Shown: positions 26,881 through 36,117 of the stretch, in pieces
Layout of the letters: each line of letters starts with the position of its first letter
Numbering within the stretch: position 1 is the stretch's first letter
Origin: Pseudomonas sp. MRSN 12121
Lineage (GTDB): Bacteria; Pseudomonadota; Gammaproteobacteria; Pseudomonadales; Pseudomonadaceae
DNA: 64,000 nt
Assembly: GCF_000931465.1 (NCBI RefSeq)
Contig: NZ_CP010892.1
Location: forward strand, 4,487,388-4,551,387
Direction of reading: 5' to 3'
Notes under the pieces: generated by a model
The model's database searches: none
The model's input: the letters and a program-made list of their open reading frames with translations, nothing else
What the model was told of the DNA's origin: nothing
Position numbers and translations under genes: made by a program

Positions 26881-27408
26881 CTACCAGGTGACCGTCACTT
26901 TCAGCAAATCGGAATAGCGGCTGACCCGCGGAATCTCCGCCAGCGGCTCGATCCGCCCATACAGCGGCAGGTCCACCGAGCCCGAGCTCGGCACCCGGCC
27001 GCTCACCGGCACGTCGACCGGCAGCGGGATACGCCGGGCGGCGTCCTGGTACAGCCGATACGCAATGGGCTTGCTGTGCTCGGCCGTACCGGCCAGGTAG
27101 CGCACTTCACCGACGCCGCCGTGCTGTCCGCCGTCGACACGCATTTGATAAGGGGTATCCGGGTTGCATTCGAGCCGGGGCCGACGGGTCGCGGGCAGCG
27201 CCGCGCCAAGGGCTCCCTCGGGGCCGTCGAGGCGCGGGCCGCTGCCGAAATCCAGCACGCCCAGCTGCTCGACGCCGGCGCCGCGCTCCTGCCCCACCAA
27301 CTGGCAGCCGCGCTGCACGTTGACCCGGACCTCCACCTGGAACTCCGCGGCCCATGCAGTCGCGCCGAGCACAATGCCCATGCCTGCGAAAACCAGCTTG
27401 CCATTCAA
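26881..27408 (-). CDS. Spore-coat-U domain pilus subunit, first gene of the csu-type operon
   Basis: The 175-residue secreted protein (signal VFAGMGIVLGATAWA) has one SCPU domain: VQRGCQLVGQ, PRLECNPDTPYQM, YRLYQDAARRIPL and YSDLLKVTVTW. By position it would be the major shaft subunit (csuA/B-like). The start codon is TTG at 27406-27408, with AAGGA eight bases before it, the only in-frame start that keeps the signal peptide. The ~200-bp gap upstream should hold the operon promoter; none was clear. Confidence 0.83.
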   Translation of the reverse strand: MNGKLVFAGMGIVLGATAWAAEFQVEVRVNVQRGCQLVGQERGAGVEQLGVLDFGSGPRLDGPEGALGAALPATRRPRLECNPDTPYQMRVDGGQHGGVGEVRYLAGTAEHSKPIAYRLYQDAARRIPLPVDVPVSGRVPSSGSVDLPLYGRIEPLAEIPRVSRYSDLLKVTVTW

Positions 27409-27609
27409 TGCCTCAGTCCTTTTGAGGAGCGATAGGTACAGCTCAGGTTAGCCAGCAGCGGAAAAAGCGCCAGCGACGCGGGGAACTTGCCTCGCCTGAA
27501 ATCACCCCCTCAAGGCTGATCGCACCATTGCGGCACACGGCTCGACGGGCAAAAAACTGTATAGGCCAGAGCTTTTCGTATAGAAAGTCGCCCCTCCAGA
27601 CAGCGCTGG

Positions 27610-28833
27610 ATGCCAGGCCGGGGATTGGTTAAATTACCGCGCCGGTTCCAGGAGGGGAGCAGGCCTGGAACCATCGGGGTAACACCATTGGCCGCTTTAC
27701 CGCCAAACCGCTCGCCGCGCCCATCGCGCTGGCCCAGGCTGCGCGCCTGGTTCGCCAGGGCGTTCAGCCGGCCCGCCGCCGGCCACGGCCACGGCACCGT
27801 GATTCACGACTATTTCCGGCATCAGGCGCATGACCAGGGTTACACCCTCAGTCACAGCCAGCAGCGGGTGATCGACTACATGGCCGGGCAGGCCGACGCC
27901 CTGCTCCAGGCAGGCGCCAGCGCCCATGCCCGTCGTGGCTTGTATCTCTACGGTGCGGTGGGACGCGGCAAAAGCTGGCTGCTGGACGGTTTTTTCCGCG
28001 CCCTGCCCCTGGCCGACAAGCAGCGCCTGCACTTCCATGACTTCTTCGCCCAGCTGCACCAGGGCATGTTCCGCCATCGCGAGCAGCCCGACGCCCTGGA
28101 AACCACCCTCGACGAACTGCTCAGCCAGTGCCGCGTGCTGTGTTTCGACGAGTTCCACGTCCACGATATCGGCGACGCGATGCTGATCACGCGGTTGTTC
28201 CAGGCCCTGTTCCAGCGCGGCATCCTGCTGCTGGTGACCTCCAACTACCCGCCCCAGGGCCTGCTGCCCAACCCGCTTTATCACGCGCGCTTCAAGCCGG
28301 TGATCGACCTGATCGGCAGCCGGATGCAGGTGATGGAAGTCGGCGGCCCCCACGACTACCGCAGCCAGCCCCGCCAGCATTCGCAGCAGCTGTTCACCCA
28401 GGGACGCTACCTGTGGCCCGGCGACGAGCAGCAGCGCCAGGCCTTGCGCCTGCCACAAGGCGACGGCCCGAGCGTGGCGCTAATGGTCGGCGCGCGCCAG
28501 CTCCAGGCGCGGTTGTGCGAGCAGCGCACCGTCGGCTTTGCCTTCAGCGACCTGTGCGAACAGCCCACCGCGGTCATGGACTACCTGGAACTGAGCCGCC
28601 GTTTCGACACCTGGATCCTCGATGGGCTGCCGTCCCTGGACGACTGTCCGATCGCCGTCCAGCAGCGCTTCATCAATCTGATCGACGTGCTGTACGACCA
28701 GGACAAACACCTCACCCTGATCGGCACGCAGCCCTTGCGCGACAGCCTGGGCGGCAACGCCATCGACCTGGCGCGTACCCGCAGCCGCCTGGGCCAGTTG
28801 CAGGAAATCGCCGCGGCTACCACGCCCACCTGA
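27610..28833 (+). CDS. ZapE/AFG1-like AAA+ ATPase (divergent paralogue)
   Basis: The region encodes an AFG1-type ATPase: Walker A GAVGRGKSWLLDGFF, Walker B CRVLCFDEFHVHDIGDAML, sensor LLLVTSNYPPQGLLPNPLYHARF and the terminal TLIGTQPLRDSLGGNAIDLARTRSRL. In E. coli ZapE destabilises FtsZ rings under stress; mitochondrial AFG1 aids protein turnover. The N-terminus is uncertain. The longest frame gives 407 residues; TTG at 27688 or GTG at 27799 gives 381 or 344. AGGAGGGG at 27650-27657 is the only good ribosome-binding site. It is probably not the main ZapE copy, which is elsewhere (near rplM) in Pseudomonas. An LRR-kinase gene follows after 93 bp. Confidence 0.82.
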   Translation: MPGRGLVKLPRRFQEGSRPGTIGVTPLAALPPNRSPRPSRWPRLRAWFARAFSRPAAGHGHGTVIHDYFRHQAHDQGYTLSHSQQRVIDYMAGQADALLQAGASAHARRGLYLYGAVGRGKSWLLDGFFRALPLADKQRLHFHDFFAQLHQGMFRHREQPDALETTLDELLSQCRVLCFDEFHVHDIGDAMLITRLFQALFQRGILLLVTSNYPPQGLLPNPLYHARFKPVIDLIGSRMQVMEVGGPHDYRSQPRQHSQQLFTQGRYLWPGDEQQRQALRLPQGDGPSVALMVGARQLQARLCEQRTVGFAFSDLCEQPTAVMDYLELSRRFDTWILDGLPSLDDCPIAVQQRFINLIDVLYDQDKHLTLIGTQPLRDSLGGNAIDLARTRSRLGQLQEIAAATTPT

Positions 28834-28926
28834 GCCGGCGGTCGCCACCGGCCACTGCCGGCCGCTATCATGGCGAGCATTTCCAGGGCCCAGCGCCCCC
28901 ACCTTGCCCGAGTGTCGAACCTGTTC

Positions 28927-30240
28927 ATGGATACCCTTGCCCAACTGCGGGCCGGCCAACTGGCCGGGCTCAAGCGTCTGGACCTGTCTTGCGGGCTGAC
29001 GGAGTTTCCCCGGGAAATCTTCGACCTGGCGGACTCGCTGGAAGTCCTCAACCTCAGCGGCAACGCCCTGAGCAGCCTGCCGGACGATCTGCACCGCCTG
29101 CCCCACCTGCGCGTGCTGTTCTGTTCCGACAACCGCTTCACCGAGCTGCCCGCCTGTCTCGGCCAGTGCGCCCGGCTGAGCATGATCGGCTTCAAGGCCA
29201 ACCGCATCGAGCGGGTGCCCGCCGCCGCCCTGCCGCCGCTGCTGCGCTGGCTGATCCTCACCGACAACCGCATCGAGGAGTTGCCCGAGGAACTGGGCCA
29301 GCGCCCGCACCTGCAAAAACTGATGCTCGCCGGCAACCGCCTGGCCCGGCTGCCGCACAGCCTCGGCCAGTGCCATCGGCTGGAGCTGATCCGCATCGCC
29401 GCCAACCGCCTGGGCAGCCTGCCGCCGTTCCTGCTGGCACTGCCGCGCCTGACCTGGCTGGCCTACGCTGGCAACCCGCTGGAGTCCGAGGCAGACGCCG
29501 CGGCGCTGGAGTCGGTGGCGAGCATCCCCTGGGCCGAGCTGCAGCTGCAGGAACGCCTGGGCGAAGGCGCCTCCGGGGTGATTCACCGGGCCCTGTGGCA
29601 GCGCCCCGGACACGCGCCGGTGGCCGTGGCGGTCAAGCTGTACAAGGGCGAAATGACCAGCGACGGCTCGCCGCTGCATGAAATGAACGCCTGCATCAGC
29701 GCCGGCCTGCACCCGAACCTGATTCGCGTCGAAGGCCGGATCGGCGCCCATCCCGCAGGGCAGAACGGCCTGGTGATGCAACTGATCGACCCGAGCTACC
29801 GCAACCTCGCGGCCCTGCCGAGCCTGGCCTCATGCACCCGGGACATCTACGAAGAAACCACCCGTTTCAGTGCCGACGCGGCCTTGCGCCTGGCCCGGGG
29901 CATCGCCTCGGTGGGCGCGCACCTGCATCGCCAGGGCATCACCCACGGCGACCTGTACGGCCATAACATTCTGTGGAACCCGCAAGGCGATTGCCTGCTG
30001 GGGGATTTTGGCGCCGCGTCCTTCCATGCCCTGGACGACACCGAGGAAACCCGGGCGCTGCAACGCATCGAAGTGCGGGCCTTCGGCATTCTGCTGGAGG
30101 AGTTGCTGGAGAGGATCGAGACGGGCCTGAGCCCAGGGCAGCATGAACGCCTGCGAGCGCTGGTCGGCGACTGTTGTCAGCCCCAGGTGCTGGCGCGGCC
30201 GGGCTTTGCCGAAGTGATAGGGGTATTGCAGGGCATTTGA
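28927..30240 (+). CDS. Leucine-rich repeat protein with C-terminal protein kinase domain
   Basis: The 437-residue protein has about seven leucine-rich repeats over residues 15-185 (LRVLFCSDNRFTELP, LRWLILTDNRIEELP, LQKLMLAGNRLARLP and so on), then a Ser/Thr-type kinase domain from about 205. The kinase keeps the glycine loop LGEGASGV (211-218), Lys237 in VAVKLYKG, Asp342 and Asn347 in HGDLYGHN, and Asp360 in GDFG, so activity is plausible. HGDL rather than HRDLK is unusual for Hanks kinases and recalls small-molecule kinases. No signal or membrane segment was seen. ATG 28927 is preferred; 28870 is the alternative. Confidence 0.85.
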   Translation: MDTLAQLRAGQLAGLKRLDLSCGLTEFPREIFDLADSLEVLNLSGNALSSLPDDLHRLPHLRVLFCSDNRFTELPACLGQCARLSMIGFKANRIERVPAAALPPLLRWLILTDNRIEELPEELGQRPHLQKLMLAGNRLARLPHSLGQCHRLELIRIAANRLGSLPPFLLALPRLTWLAYAGNPLESEADAAALESVASIPWAELQLQERLGEGASGVIHRALWQRPGHAPVAVAVKLYKGEMTSDGSPLHEMNACISAGLHPNLIRVEGRIGAHPAGQNGLVMQLIDPSYRNLAALPSLASCTRDIYEETTRFSADAALRLARGIASVGAHLHRQGITHGDLYGHNILWNPQGDCLLGDFGAASFHALDDTEETRALQRIEVRAFGILLEELLERIETGLSPGQHERLRALVGDCCQPQVLARPGFAEVIGVLQGI

Positions 30241-30242
30241 AA

Positions 30243-30290
30243 CAGAGCATCGCGAGCAGGCTCGCTCCTACGGGAGCGAGCTGATCGCTC
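30243..30290. repeat. REP-like palindrome
   Basis: ATCGCGAGCAGGCTCGCTCCTACGGGAGCGAGC type sequence lies between the LRR-kinase and the convergent YebC gene; GCTCGCTCC and GGAGCGAGC form a stem. Confidence 0.65.
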
Positions 30291-30316
30291 AGGCAACGCG
30301 ATTCACAGGGTCGGGC

Positions 30317-31024
30317 TCAGCCCGCCAGGCCGACGAACATGTCCTGTACGTCGTCATGGTTGTCCAGGCCTTCGAGGAAGGCTTCGACTTCCGCCATCTG
30401 CTCGTCGGACAGGCCGCTGACCGGGTTCTTCGGCTGGTAGCCGAGCTTGGCCGAGAGCACAGTGAAACCTTGTTCCGGCAGGGCTTTCTGCACGGCATCG
30501 AGGTCGGCGGGGTCGGTCAGGAACAGGGTCGCGCCCTCTTCTTCCGCCGGTTCGAAATCCTGGGCCCCGGCTTCGATGGCCGCCAGTTCCGGATCGGCAT
30601 CCGGGCTGTCCGCAGTGGCTTCGATCATGCCGACATGGTTGAAGTCCCAGGACACCGAACCGGACGCGCCCAGCTGCCCCTTGCGGAACGCCACGCGGAT
30701 TTCCGCGACGGTGCGGTTGATGTTGTCGGTCACGCATTCGACGATCAGCGGCACCTGGTGCGGGGCGAAACCTTCATAGGTCACGCGGTGGTACTGCACG
30801 GTCTCGCCCAGCTGGCCGGAACCCTTCTTGATCGCGCGCTCCAGGGTCTCGCGGGGCATCGAGGCCTTTTTCGCCTGCTCCACCACCAGGCGCAGGTGCG
30901 CGTTGGTGGCGACATCGGCGCCGTTGCGGGCAGCAATGGTGATTTCCTTGACCAGCTTGCCGAAGATCTTGCCCTTGGCGTTGGCTGCCGCTTCTTTGTG
31001 TTTAACCTTCCACTGTGCGCCCAT
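30317..31024 (-). CDS. YebC/PmpR family protein (YeeN-like)
   Basis: The 235-residue protein has the full YebC domain: an N-terminal helical part (KGKIFGKLVKEITIAARNGAD, KASMPRETLERAIKKGSG) and the alpha/beta domain (YEGFAPHQVPLIVECVTDNINRTVAEIR, GASGSVSWDFNHVG). The start MGAQWKVKHKEAAANAKG differs from the MAGHSKW of classical YebC and is closer to YeeN. YebC-family proteins are now linked to resolving ribosome stalls at proline runs as well as to transcription control. It is monocistronic. Confidence 0.9.
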   Translation of the reverse strand: MGAQWKVKHKEAAANAKGKIFGKLVKEITIAARNGADVATNAHLRLVVEQAKKASMPRETLERAIKKGSGQLGETVQYHRVTYEGFAPHQVPLIVECVTDNINRTVAEIRVAFRKGQLGASGSVSWDFNHVGMIEATADSPDADPELAAIEAGAQDFEPAEEEGATLFLTDPADLDAVQKALPEQGFTVLSAKLGYQPKNPVSGLSDEQMAEVEAFLEGLDNHDDVQDMFVGLAG

Positions 31025-31144
31025 TACTCACTCTCTTTGATCTGTGGCGTCGAGTTGGATGTGGCCGACGCGATGGGCAAGTTTATACGGCCTGAGGCCG
31101 CCAATCGACCAAAAAGTCAGATCCGCGACCACCTGCCCCGCCCC

Positions 31145-32536
31145 TCAGCCCTTGTCGGCCTTGCCCGCCGCCGCAGCCAGGCGGGCCAGGCGCACGTCCA
31201 GGTGCCGCGGCCGCCACCCGTGGTCCTCGGCCCGCTCTTTGCGACGGATGGCGTTGCGCACCAGCAGCGAGCCCAGGTAGCGAAACGGCTCCGGCGGGAA
31301 GTACCCCAGCGGGCCGTTGACCAGTGGCGAACGGGTCCAGGGATTGTCCAGGCCCAGCACCAGCGAAGCGAGGATCTGCCCACCCATGTGGCACGGGCCG
31401 ACGCCGCTTCCGGAGTAGCCGAAGCCGTAGAACACATTGCCGCTGGCGCTCATCTGGCCGAAGAACGGCAGGCCGGTGACCGAGCGATCCGACGGCCCGT
31501 TCCAGGTCGCCGCCACCGGCACCTCGGCAAAGGCCGGGAAGAACGCTTCCAGGCTGCGGCGTAACTGGTCGGCATAGGGCGACGGTTGGTCGAACACCGG
31601 CAGCATGCGCCCGCCATAGGCGAAGGTGTTGCCGCCCTTGCCGAGCATGATCCGGCCGTCCGGGGTGTTGCGGTAGTAATGCACGAAGATCCGCGAATCG
31701 AGCACGGTGACGCCGCTGGTCAGGCCGATCGACTTGAGCAGTTCGGGGCGCGGCGCGGTGATCAGCATGTCGCTGGAAACGATCGCCACGCTGCGCTCGA
31801 AACGCGGAAAGGCCCGGGCCATCCAGGCGTTCATCGCCAGCACCACCCGCCGTGCCCGGATCCGTCCGCCGGGCGTATGGATCGTCGCCGGCACGCCCTC
31901 CTCCAGGCCGGTCATCGCGCTGTTCTCGTAAATCCGCACGCCCCGTTGCAGGGCCACGCGGCGCAGGCCGCGCACCAGCTTGCCCGGCTGCACGCTGGCG
32001 GCCATCGGCGAGAACCAGCCTTCCAGGTGCCGGGTGGAACCGGCCAGGCGCTGCACATCCGCCGGCGGGCGCTTCTCGAACGAATGGATGCCCTGGCGCT
32101 CCAGCGCGGCGATCACGCCATCGGTGGCGCCGCACTGGGCCCGGCTGGTGGCGGTGTAGAGCGTGCCGTCGAGACGGTACTCGGCGTCGATCCCGTGGCG
32201 TTCGCAGAACGCGCCGATGGCGCGGACGCTGCGCTCCGACTCCTTGACCAGCCGCACCGCCTCCTCGACGCCGAACAGCCGTTCGAGGGTGAAATACTTG
32301 GCCGACCAGGACAGCACGCAACCGCCGTTGCGCCCGCTGGCCCCCGCGCCACAGAGGTCCGCTTCGATCAGCGCCACGTCCAGGCCCGGGTTCTGTTCCT
32401 TGAGTTGGATCGCGGTCCACAACCCGGTGTAGCCGCCGCCGACGATGCACACATCCGCCTCGGTATCGCCTTGCAGCGGTGGGCAATTCACGGCGCTTTC
32501 GGCGCTCAGCGCCTGTTCCAGCCAGAAGGGTCTCAT
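31145..32536 (-). CDS. FAD-dependent oxidoreductase, DAO family (AEP-associated)
   Basis: The 463-residue protein shows the Rossmann FAD motif VCIVGGGYTGLWTAIQLKE near residue 29, the GAGASGRNGGCVLSWSAKY region typical of glycine/sarcosine oxidase-like enzymes, and a C-terminal FAD-binding VFYGFGYSGSGVGPCHMGGQ. It is 82 bp downstream of the OPA/MFS transporter on the same strand and close to phnW and phnX. FAD oxidoreductases of this type associated with phnWX have been linked to N-alkylated aminoethylphosphonates (PbfD-type). That role is inference from context. Confidence 0.8.
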   Translation of the reverse strand: MRPFWLEQALSAESAVNCPPLQGDTEADVCIVGGGYTGLWTAIQLKEQNPGLDVALIEADLCGAGASGRNGGCVLSWSAKYFTLERLFGVEEAVRLVKESERSVRAIGAFCERHGIDAEYRLDGTLYTATSRAQCGATDGVIAALERQGIHSFEKRPPADVQRLAGSTRHLEGWFSPMAASVQPGKLVRGLRRVALQRGVRIYENSAMTGLEEGVPATIHTPGGRIRARRVVLAMNAWMARAFPRFERSVAIVSSDMLITAPRPELLKSIGLTSGVTVLDSRIFVHYYRNTPDGRIMLGKGGNTFAYGGRMLPVFDQPSPYADQLRRSLEAFFPAFAEVPVAATWNGPSDRSVTGLPFFGQMSASGNVFYGFGYSGSGVGPCHMGGQILASLVLGLDNPWTRSPLVNGPLGYFPPEPFRYLGSLLVRNAIRRKERAEDHGWRPRHLDVRLARLAAAAGKADKG

Positions 32537-32618
32537 TGGTTTTTCTCATTCAGGGCGCGGCCGGCCCGCCGTCGACGCAACGACGGCGGGTGGGCGGCGC
32601 GGTGGGTAAAGGCGAGGT

Positions 32619-33944
32619 TCAGCCGCGCAGCGGCTTGATGCTCAGGGGGCGGTTGGGGACGAAGGCGCAGTGGGGCTTGAGGCCGACCGGGCGGCTGTTC
32701 CAATGCGGGATCAGCACCAGCGCCGAGAACAACGCGCAACCGGCGAAGACCAGGAACACCGTGACGGTGTCGAAGTAGCCCGGCAGCAGGCCACCGAGAA
32801 TCGCCCCGACCGAGCCGCAGCCATTGACGAAACCGGCAGCGGTGGCACCGGCCCTGGCCGTGCCGAAGTCGATGGCCGCCGCGCCGCTGATCATCGAGTC
32901 CGGCCCGTACAGGGTCAGGCCCATGACAAACAGCAGGACCACCACCAGCGCCACGCTGCCGGTGTGCAGCGCGCCCATGAACAGCGCCAGGGCCAGGGTC
33001 AGCGCCAGCAGGCTGAGCACGCAGGCCGGCATGCGCCGGGCGCCGAACAGCTTGTCCGACGCCAGGCCGATCATGATCGGCCCCAGCAGCCCGGCCAGCT
33101 CGAACGCGGTGGGCACGATGGCCGCGCCGACCTTGCCCACCGAAGGCATCTGTTCGTAGACGATCACCGGGCCCCAGAGCAGGATCGCGTAGCGCGCCGG
33201 TTTCAACAGGAAATAGGCGAACCCCAGGGTCAGCACCGTGCGGTTGCGCAGGATCTCGCGCAGGGGCGCCCAGACGCTGAGCCGGCCGTGCGCCGCCGCA
33301 TGTTCGGCGCTTGGCTCGGGTTCCGGGTCCACCGCTGGCAGGCCCACGTCCTGGGGTTTGTCGCGCTGCAGGAAGAAGAACAGCACCGCCACCAGGCCGA
33401 CCACCGCGGCACTGGAAACAAAGGCCGCGTGCCAGCTGCCGATCGCCGTGTAGGCCCACCAGCCGGCAAAGGGCGAGGCCACCAGGCCGCCGAAGGCATA
33501 GCAGGAACTCCACAGCCCCAGCACCCGGCCACGCTGTTCGGCGGCAAAGAAACTGCCGATGTTCTTGCACAGCCCCGACCAGCCAGTGGATTGCGCCAGC
33601 CCCTGGACCAGCATGCAGGTGGCGAAGATCGGCAGCGTGGCGAAACTGCCCATCAACAGGGCCGCGGCGGCGGAAATCAGCAGGCCGCCGAGCACCACCA
33701 CCCGCGGGCCGAAGCGGTCGGCGAGCATGCCCCAGGTGAACTGGCCGACCGCATAGGCCGCCAGGTAGATAGCGTCGAGGTTGGCCATGGCCATCTTGTC
33801 CAGATGGAAGGCGGGGTCGTCGGCGATCCCCAGCTTGGCCACGGAAAAAGCTTTGCGAGTGAAGTAGAAAGCGGCGTAGGCGAGCCAGGTGATGGCGAAA
33901 ATCTGCACGCGCCAACGTTTAATGGTGCTGATCTGCTTGTTCAT
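32619..33944 (-). CDS. MFS transporter, OPA/GlpT-like (candidate AEP transporter)
   Basis: The 441-residue inner-membrane protein has about twelve membrane segments. Its start, RWRVQIFAITWLAYAAFYFTRKAFSVA, is typical of organophosphate:phosphate antiporters (GlpT, UhpT, PgtP). WGMLADRFGPR is the MFS motif A. An organophosphonate substrate fits its place in an AEP locus. It heads an operon with the FAD oxidoreductase and is divergent from a LysR gene. Met at 33944 (MNKQISTIKRW) is the natural start; 33944 is followed upstream by no conserved sequence. Confidence 0.85.
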   Translation of the reverse strand: MNKQISTIKRWRVQIFAITWLAYAAFYFTRKAFSVAKLGIADDPAFHLDKMAMANLDAIYLAAYAVGQFTWGMLADRFGPRVVVLGGLLISAAAALLMGSFATLPIFATCMLVQGLAQSTGWSGLCKNIGSFFAAEQRGRVLGLWSSCYAFGGLVASPFAGWWAYTAIGSWHAAFVSSAAVVGLVAVLFFFLQRDKPQDVGLPAVDPEPEPSAEHAAAHGRLSVWAPLREILRNRTVLTLGFAYFLLKPARYAILLWGPVIVYEQMPSVGKVGAAIVPTAFELAGLLGPIMIGLASDKLFGARRMPACVLSLLALTLALALFMGALHTGSVALVVVLLFVMGLTLYGPDSMISGAAAIDFGTARAGATAAGFVNGCGSVGAILGGLLPGYFDTVTVFLVFAGCALFSALVLIPHWNSRPVGLKPHCAFVPNRPLSIKPLRG

Positions 33945-34230
33945 TGTTCTGACCTCAGGGTGTGAGTGTGCCGGCAGAATTGGGGGAAAACGCCTGGATT
34001 TTTTTATTGTTGAGCACGGCGGCACCGCCCTTTTTCGGGGGCGATACCGGTCAGATGAGGCTGGTGGGCGCCGCTGTTCGCGGAGAGTCACGGCACACGC
34101 ACAGGCTCAGGGCCGGCGGGTGGTCGAACGGCCCGTCAGCGGCTTGCGGCGATGGAAACAAGTGCGGACTAATAAGTGAAATCGATTTATCGTATTTCAA
34201 ATATAAGTCCAGCTTGTCAGAGGTTCGGCG

Positions 34231-35112
34231 ATGTCGGTTTCCCATGCACAGCTCAAGGCCTTCCATGCCGTGGCCCAGCACGGCAGCTTCACCCGTGCCG
34301 CCGAACGGCTGTACCTCACCCAGCCGGCGATCTCCGACCAGGTGCGCAAACTCGAGGAGCGCTTCGGCGTGCAGTTGTTCCATCGCAACAAGCGCTCGGT
34401 GCGCCTGACCGACCTGGGCGAACGCCTGCTGGCCATTACCCAGCGCCTGTTCGTAGTCGAGGCCGAGGCCCAGGAACTGCTGCAGGCCTCCCGGGCGCTA
34501 CAGACCGGCAGCCTGGTCCTTGCCGTGGATGCACCGGTGCATGTGCTGCCGCAGGTTGCACGTTTCTGCGAGCGCTACCCCGGCATCAGCGTGAAGATCG
34601 AGACCGGCAATACCGACGAATCGCTGCTGCGCCTGTTCAACTACCAGGCCGACCTGGCCCTGCTCGGGCGCGAGGTCAACGACGAACGCCTGCTCTGCCT
34701 GCCCCTGCGCAACGATCCGATGGTGGCTTTCGTTTCCCGCCACCATCCGTGGGCGGGACGCGAATCGATCTGCCTCGGGGACCTGGACGACACGCCGCTG
34801 GTGCTGCGCGAAGTCGGCTCGGTGACCCGGCAGACCCTGGAAGAAGAAATGGCCCGGGCCGGCTTGCGCATCCGCCCGGCGATCCAGGTCGAGGGGCGCG
34901 AGGCGGCCCGCGAAGCGGTGGTGGTGGGGATTGGCGTGGGGGTGGTGTCGGCCGCCGAGTTCGGCGCCGATGCACGGGTCTGCGCCCTGCCGATCCTCGA
35001 CTGCGAACGACGCCTGACGGAAACCCTGGTGTGCCTGCGCGAGCAGAGTTCGCGGCGGGTGGTGGCGAGCTTTCTGGAGATGGTCCGCGAGAGCCTGGAC
35101 GTACCCGGCTAG
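34231..35112 (+). CDS. LysR-family regulator (AEP locus)
   Basis: The 293-residue protein has the LysR helix-turn-helix (AQLKAFHAVAQHGSFTRAAERLYLTQPAISDQVRKLEERF) and a substrate domain. It shares the order of motifs with the LysR at 35127 (for example SVTRQTLEEEMARAGLRIRP and REAAREAVVVGIGVGVVSAAEF), suggesting they are paralogues. It is divergent from the transporter gene, which it probably controls. Confidence 0.88.
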   Translation: MSVSHAQLKAFHAVAQHGSFTRAAERLYLTQPAISDQVRKLEERFGVQLFHRNKRSVRLTDLGERLLAITQRLFVVEAEAQELLQASRALQTGSLVLAVDAPVHVLPQVARFCERYPGISVKIETGNTDESLLRLFNYQADLALLGREVNDERLLCLPLRNDPMVAFVSRHHPWAGRESICLGDLDDTPLVLREVGSVTRQTLEEEMARAGLRIRPAIQVEGREAAREAVVVGIGVGVVSAAEFGADARVCALPILDCERRLTETLVCLREQSSRRVVASFLEMVRESLDVPG

Positions 35113-35126
35113 CCCCCCGCCGGGCT

Positions 35127-35990
35127 CTACCCGCCCGGCGCCAGCCCCATGAACGCCTGGATCAGGCGCAGCTCGCGGCGCCGCTCCAGGCAGCCGATCA
35201 GGTGGCGGTTCAGCAGCCCTGCGCCGATGATCGGCACCGCCCGCACCCGCGGGTCGGGGCTCAGTTCCAGGGACGACACCACACCGACCCCCAGCTGCGC
35301 CGCCACCGCCTCGGTCACCGCTTCGCGGCTGTCCAGTTCCAGCAGCACCTTGGGCGTCACCGCGGCCTGGGCGCAGGCGCGGTCGAAGGTGCGGCGGGTG
35401 ATCGAACCGGGCTCGCGCAGGACCATGATCACCTGGTCCAGTTGCTCCAGCCTCAGCCCCTCGGGCTCGGCCGCCCACGGATGGCCGTCCGGCACCAGGG
35501 CGCAGATCCGCGACTCGCCGAGGCTTTGCAGGTGCAGGCCCTTGCGCGGCTCGACTTCGGTCAGCACCGCCACGTCGGCGTGCTCCGAGAGCAGGGCCGC
35601 CAGGGTTTCCTGGGCATTGCCTAGGCGCAGGTTGACGGTGACTCCCGGATAGCGCGCCCGCAGGCTGGCCAGCATCGGCATGACCATGTGCGGGCCATCC
35701 GCCGCCACTTCCAGGCGTCCGGTGAGCAACTGCCGGTTGGCTTCGAGCATCGCCTGGGCCTCTTCGGCCAGGCCGAACATGGCGCGGGTGATCGCCGCCA
35801 GCTTGGTGCCCTCCTCGGTCAGCTCGACCCGGCGCGCGGTGCGGCGCAGCAAGGTGATCTGGTAATGCTCCTCCAGGGCCTTGATGTGCCCGGTGACCGC
35901 CGGCTGGCTGATGAACAGCCGCGCGGCGGCCCGGGTGAAGCTGCCTTCACGGGCCACGGCATCGAATGCGCGCAGTTGGAACAGGTTCAT
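35127..35990 (-). CDS. LysR-family regulator (divergent from phnW)
   Basis: The 287-residue protein has a LysR helix-turn-helix (LFQLRAFDAVAREGSFTRAAARLFISQPAVTGHIKALEEHY) and an effector domain with SITRRTFDRACAQAAV and REAVTEAVAAQLGVGVVSSLEL, parallel to the 34231 product. ATG 35990 is preferred to GTG 36005 because GAGG lies nine bases before it. It is divergent from phnW over 127 bp, so it likely activates phnWX in response to AEP or a product of it. Confidence 0.88.
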   Translation of the reverse strand: MNLFQLRAFDAVAREGSFTRAAARLFISQPAVTGHIKALEEHYQITLLRRTARRVELTEEGTKLAAITRAMFGLAEEAQAMLEANRQLLTGRLEVAADGPHMVMPMLASLRARYPGVTVNLRLGNAQETLAALLSEHADVAVLTEVEPRKGLHLQSLGESRICALVPDGHPWAAEPEGLRLEQLDQVIMVLREPGSITRRTFDRACAQAAVTPKVLLELDSREAVTEAVAAQLGVGVVSSLELSPDPRVRAVPIIGAGLLNRHLIGCLERRRELRLIQAFMGLAPGG

Positions 35991-36117
35991 ATCTATCGGC
36001 CTCACTTATGGCAGGCATAACAACAAACAATTTGATTGATAACAAGCCAAACTGCAATTTAGGTCCCGTAGTTTTCACCCACAGCGCATCCCATAGCGCT
36101 TCTGCGAGGACACCTGA

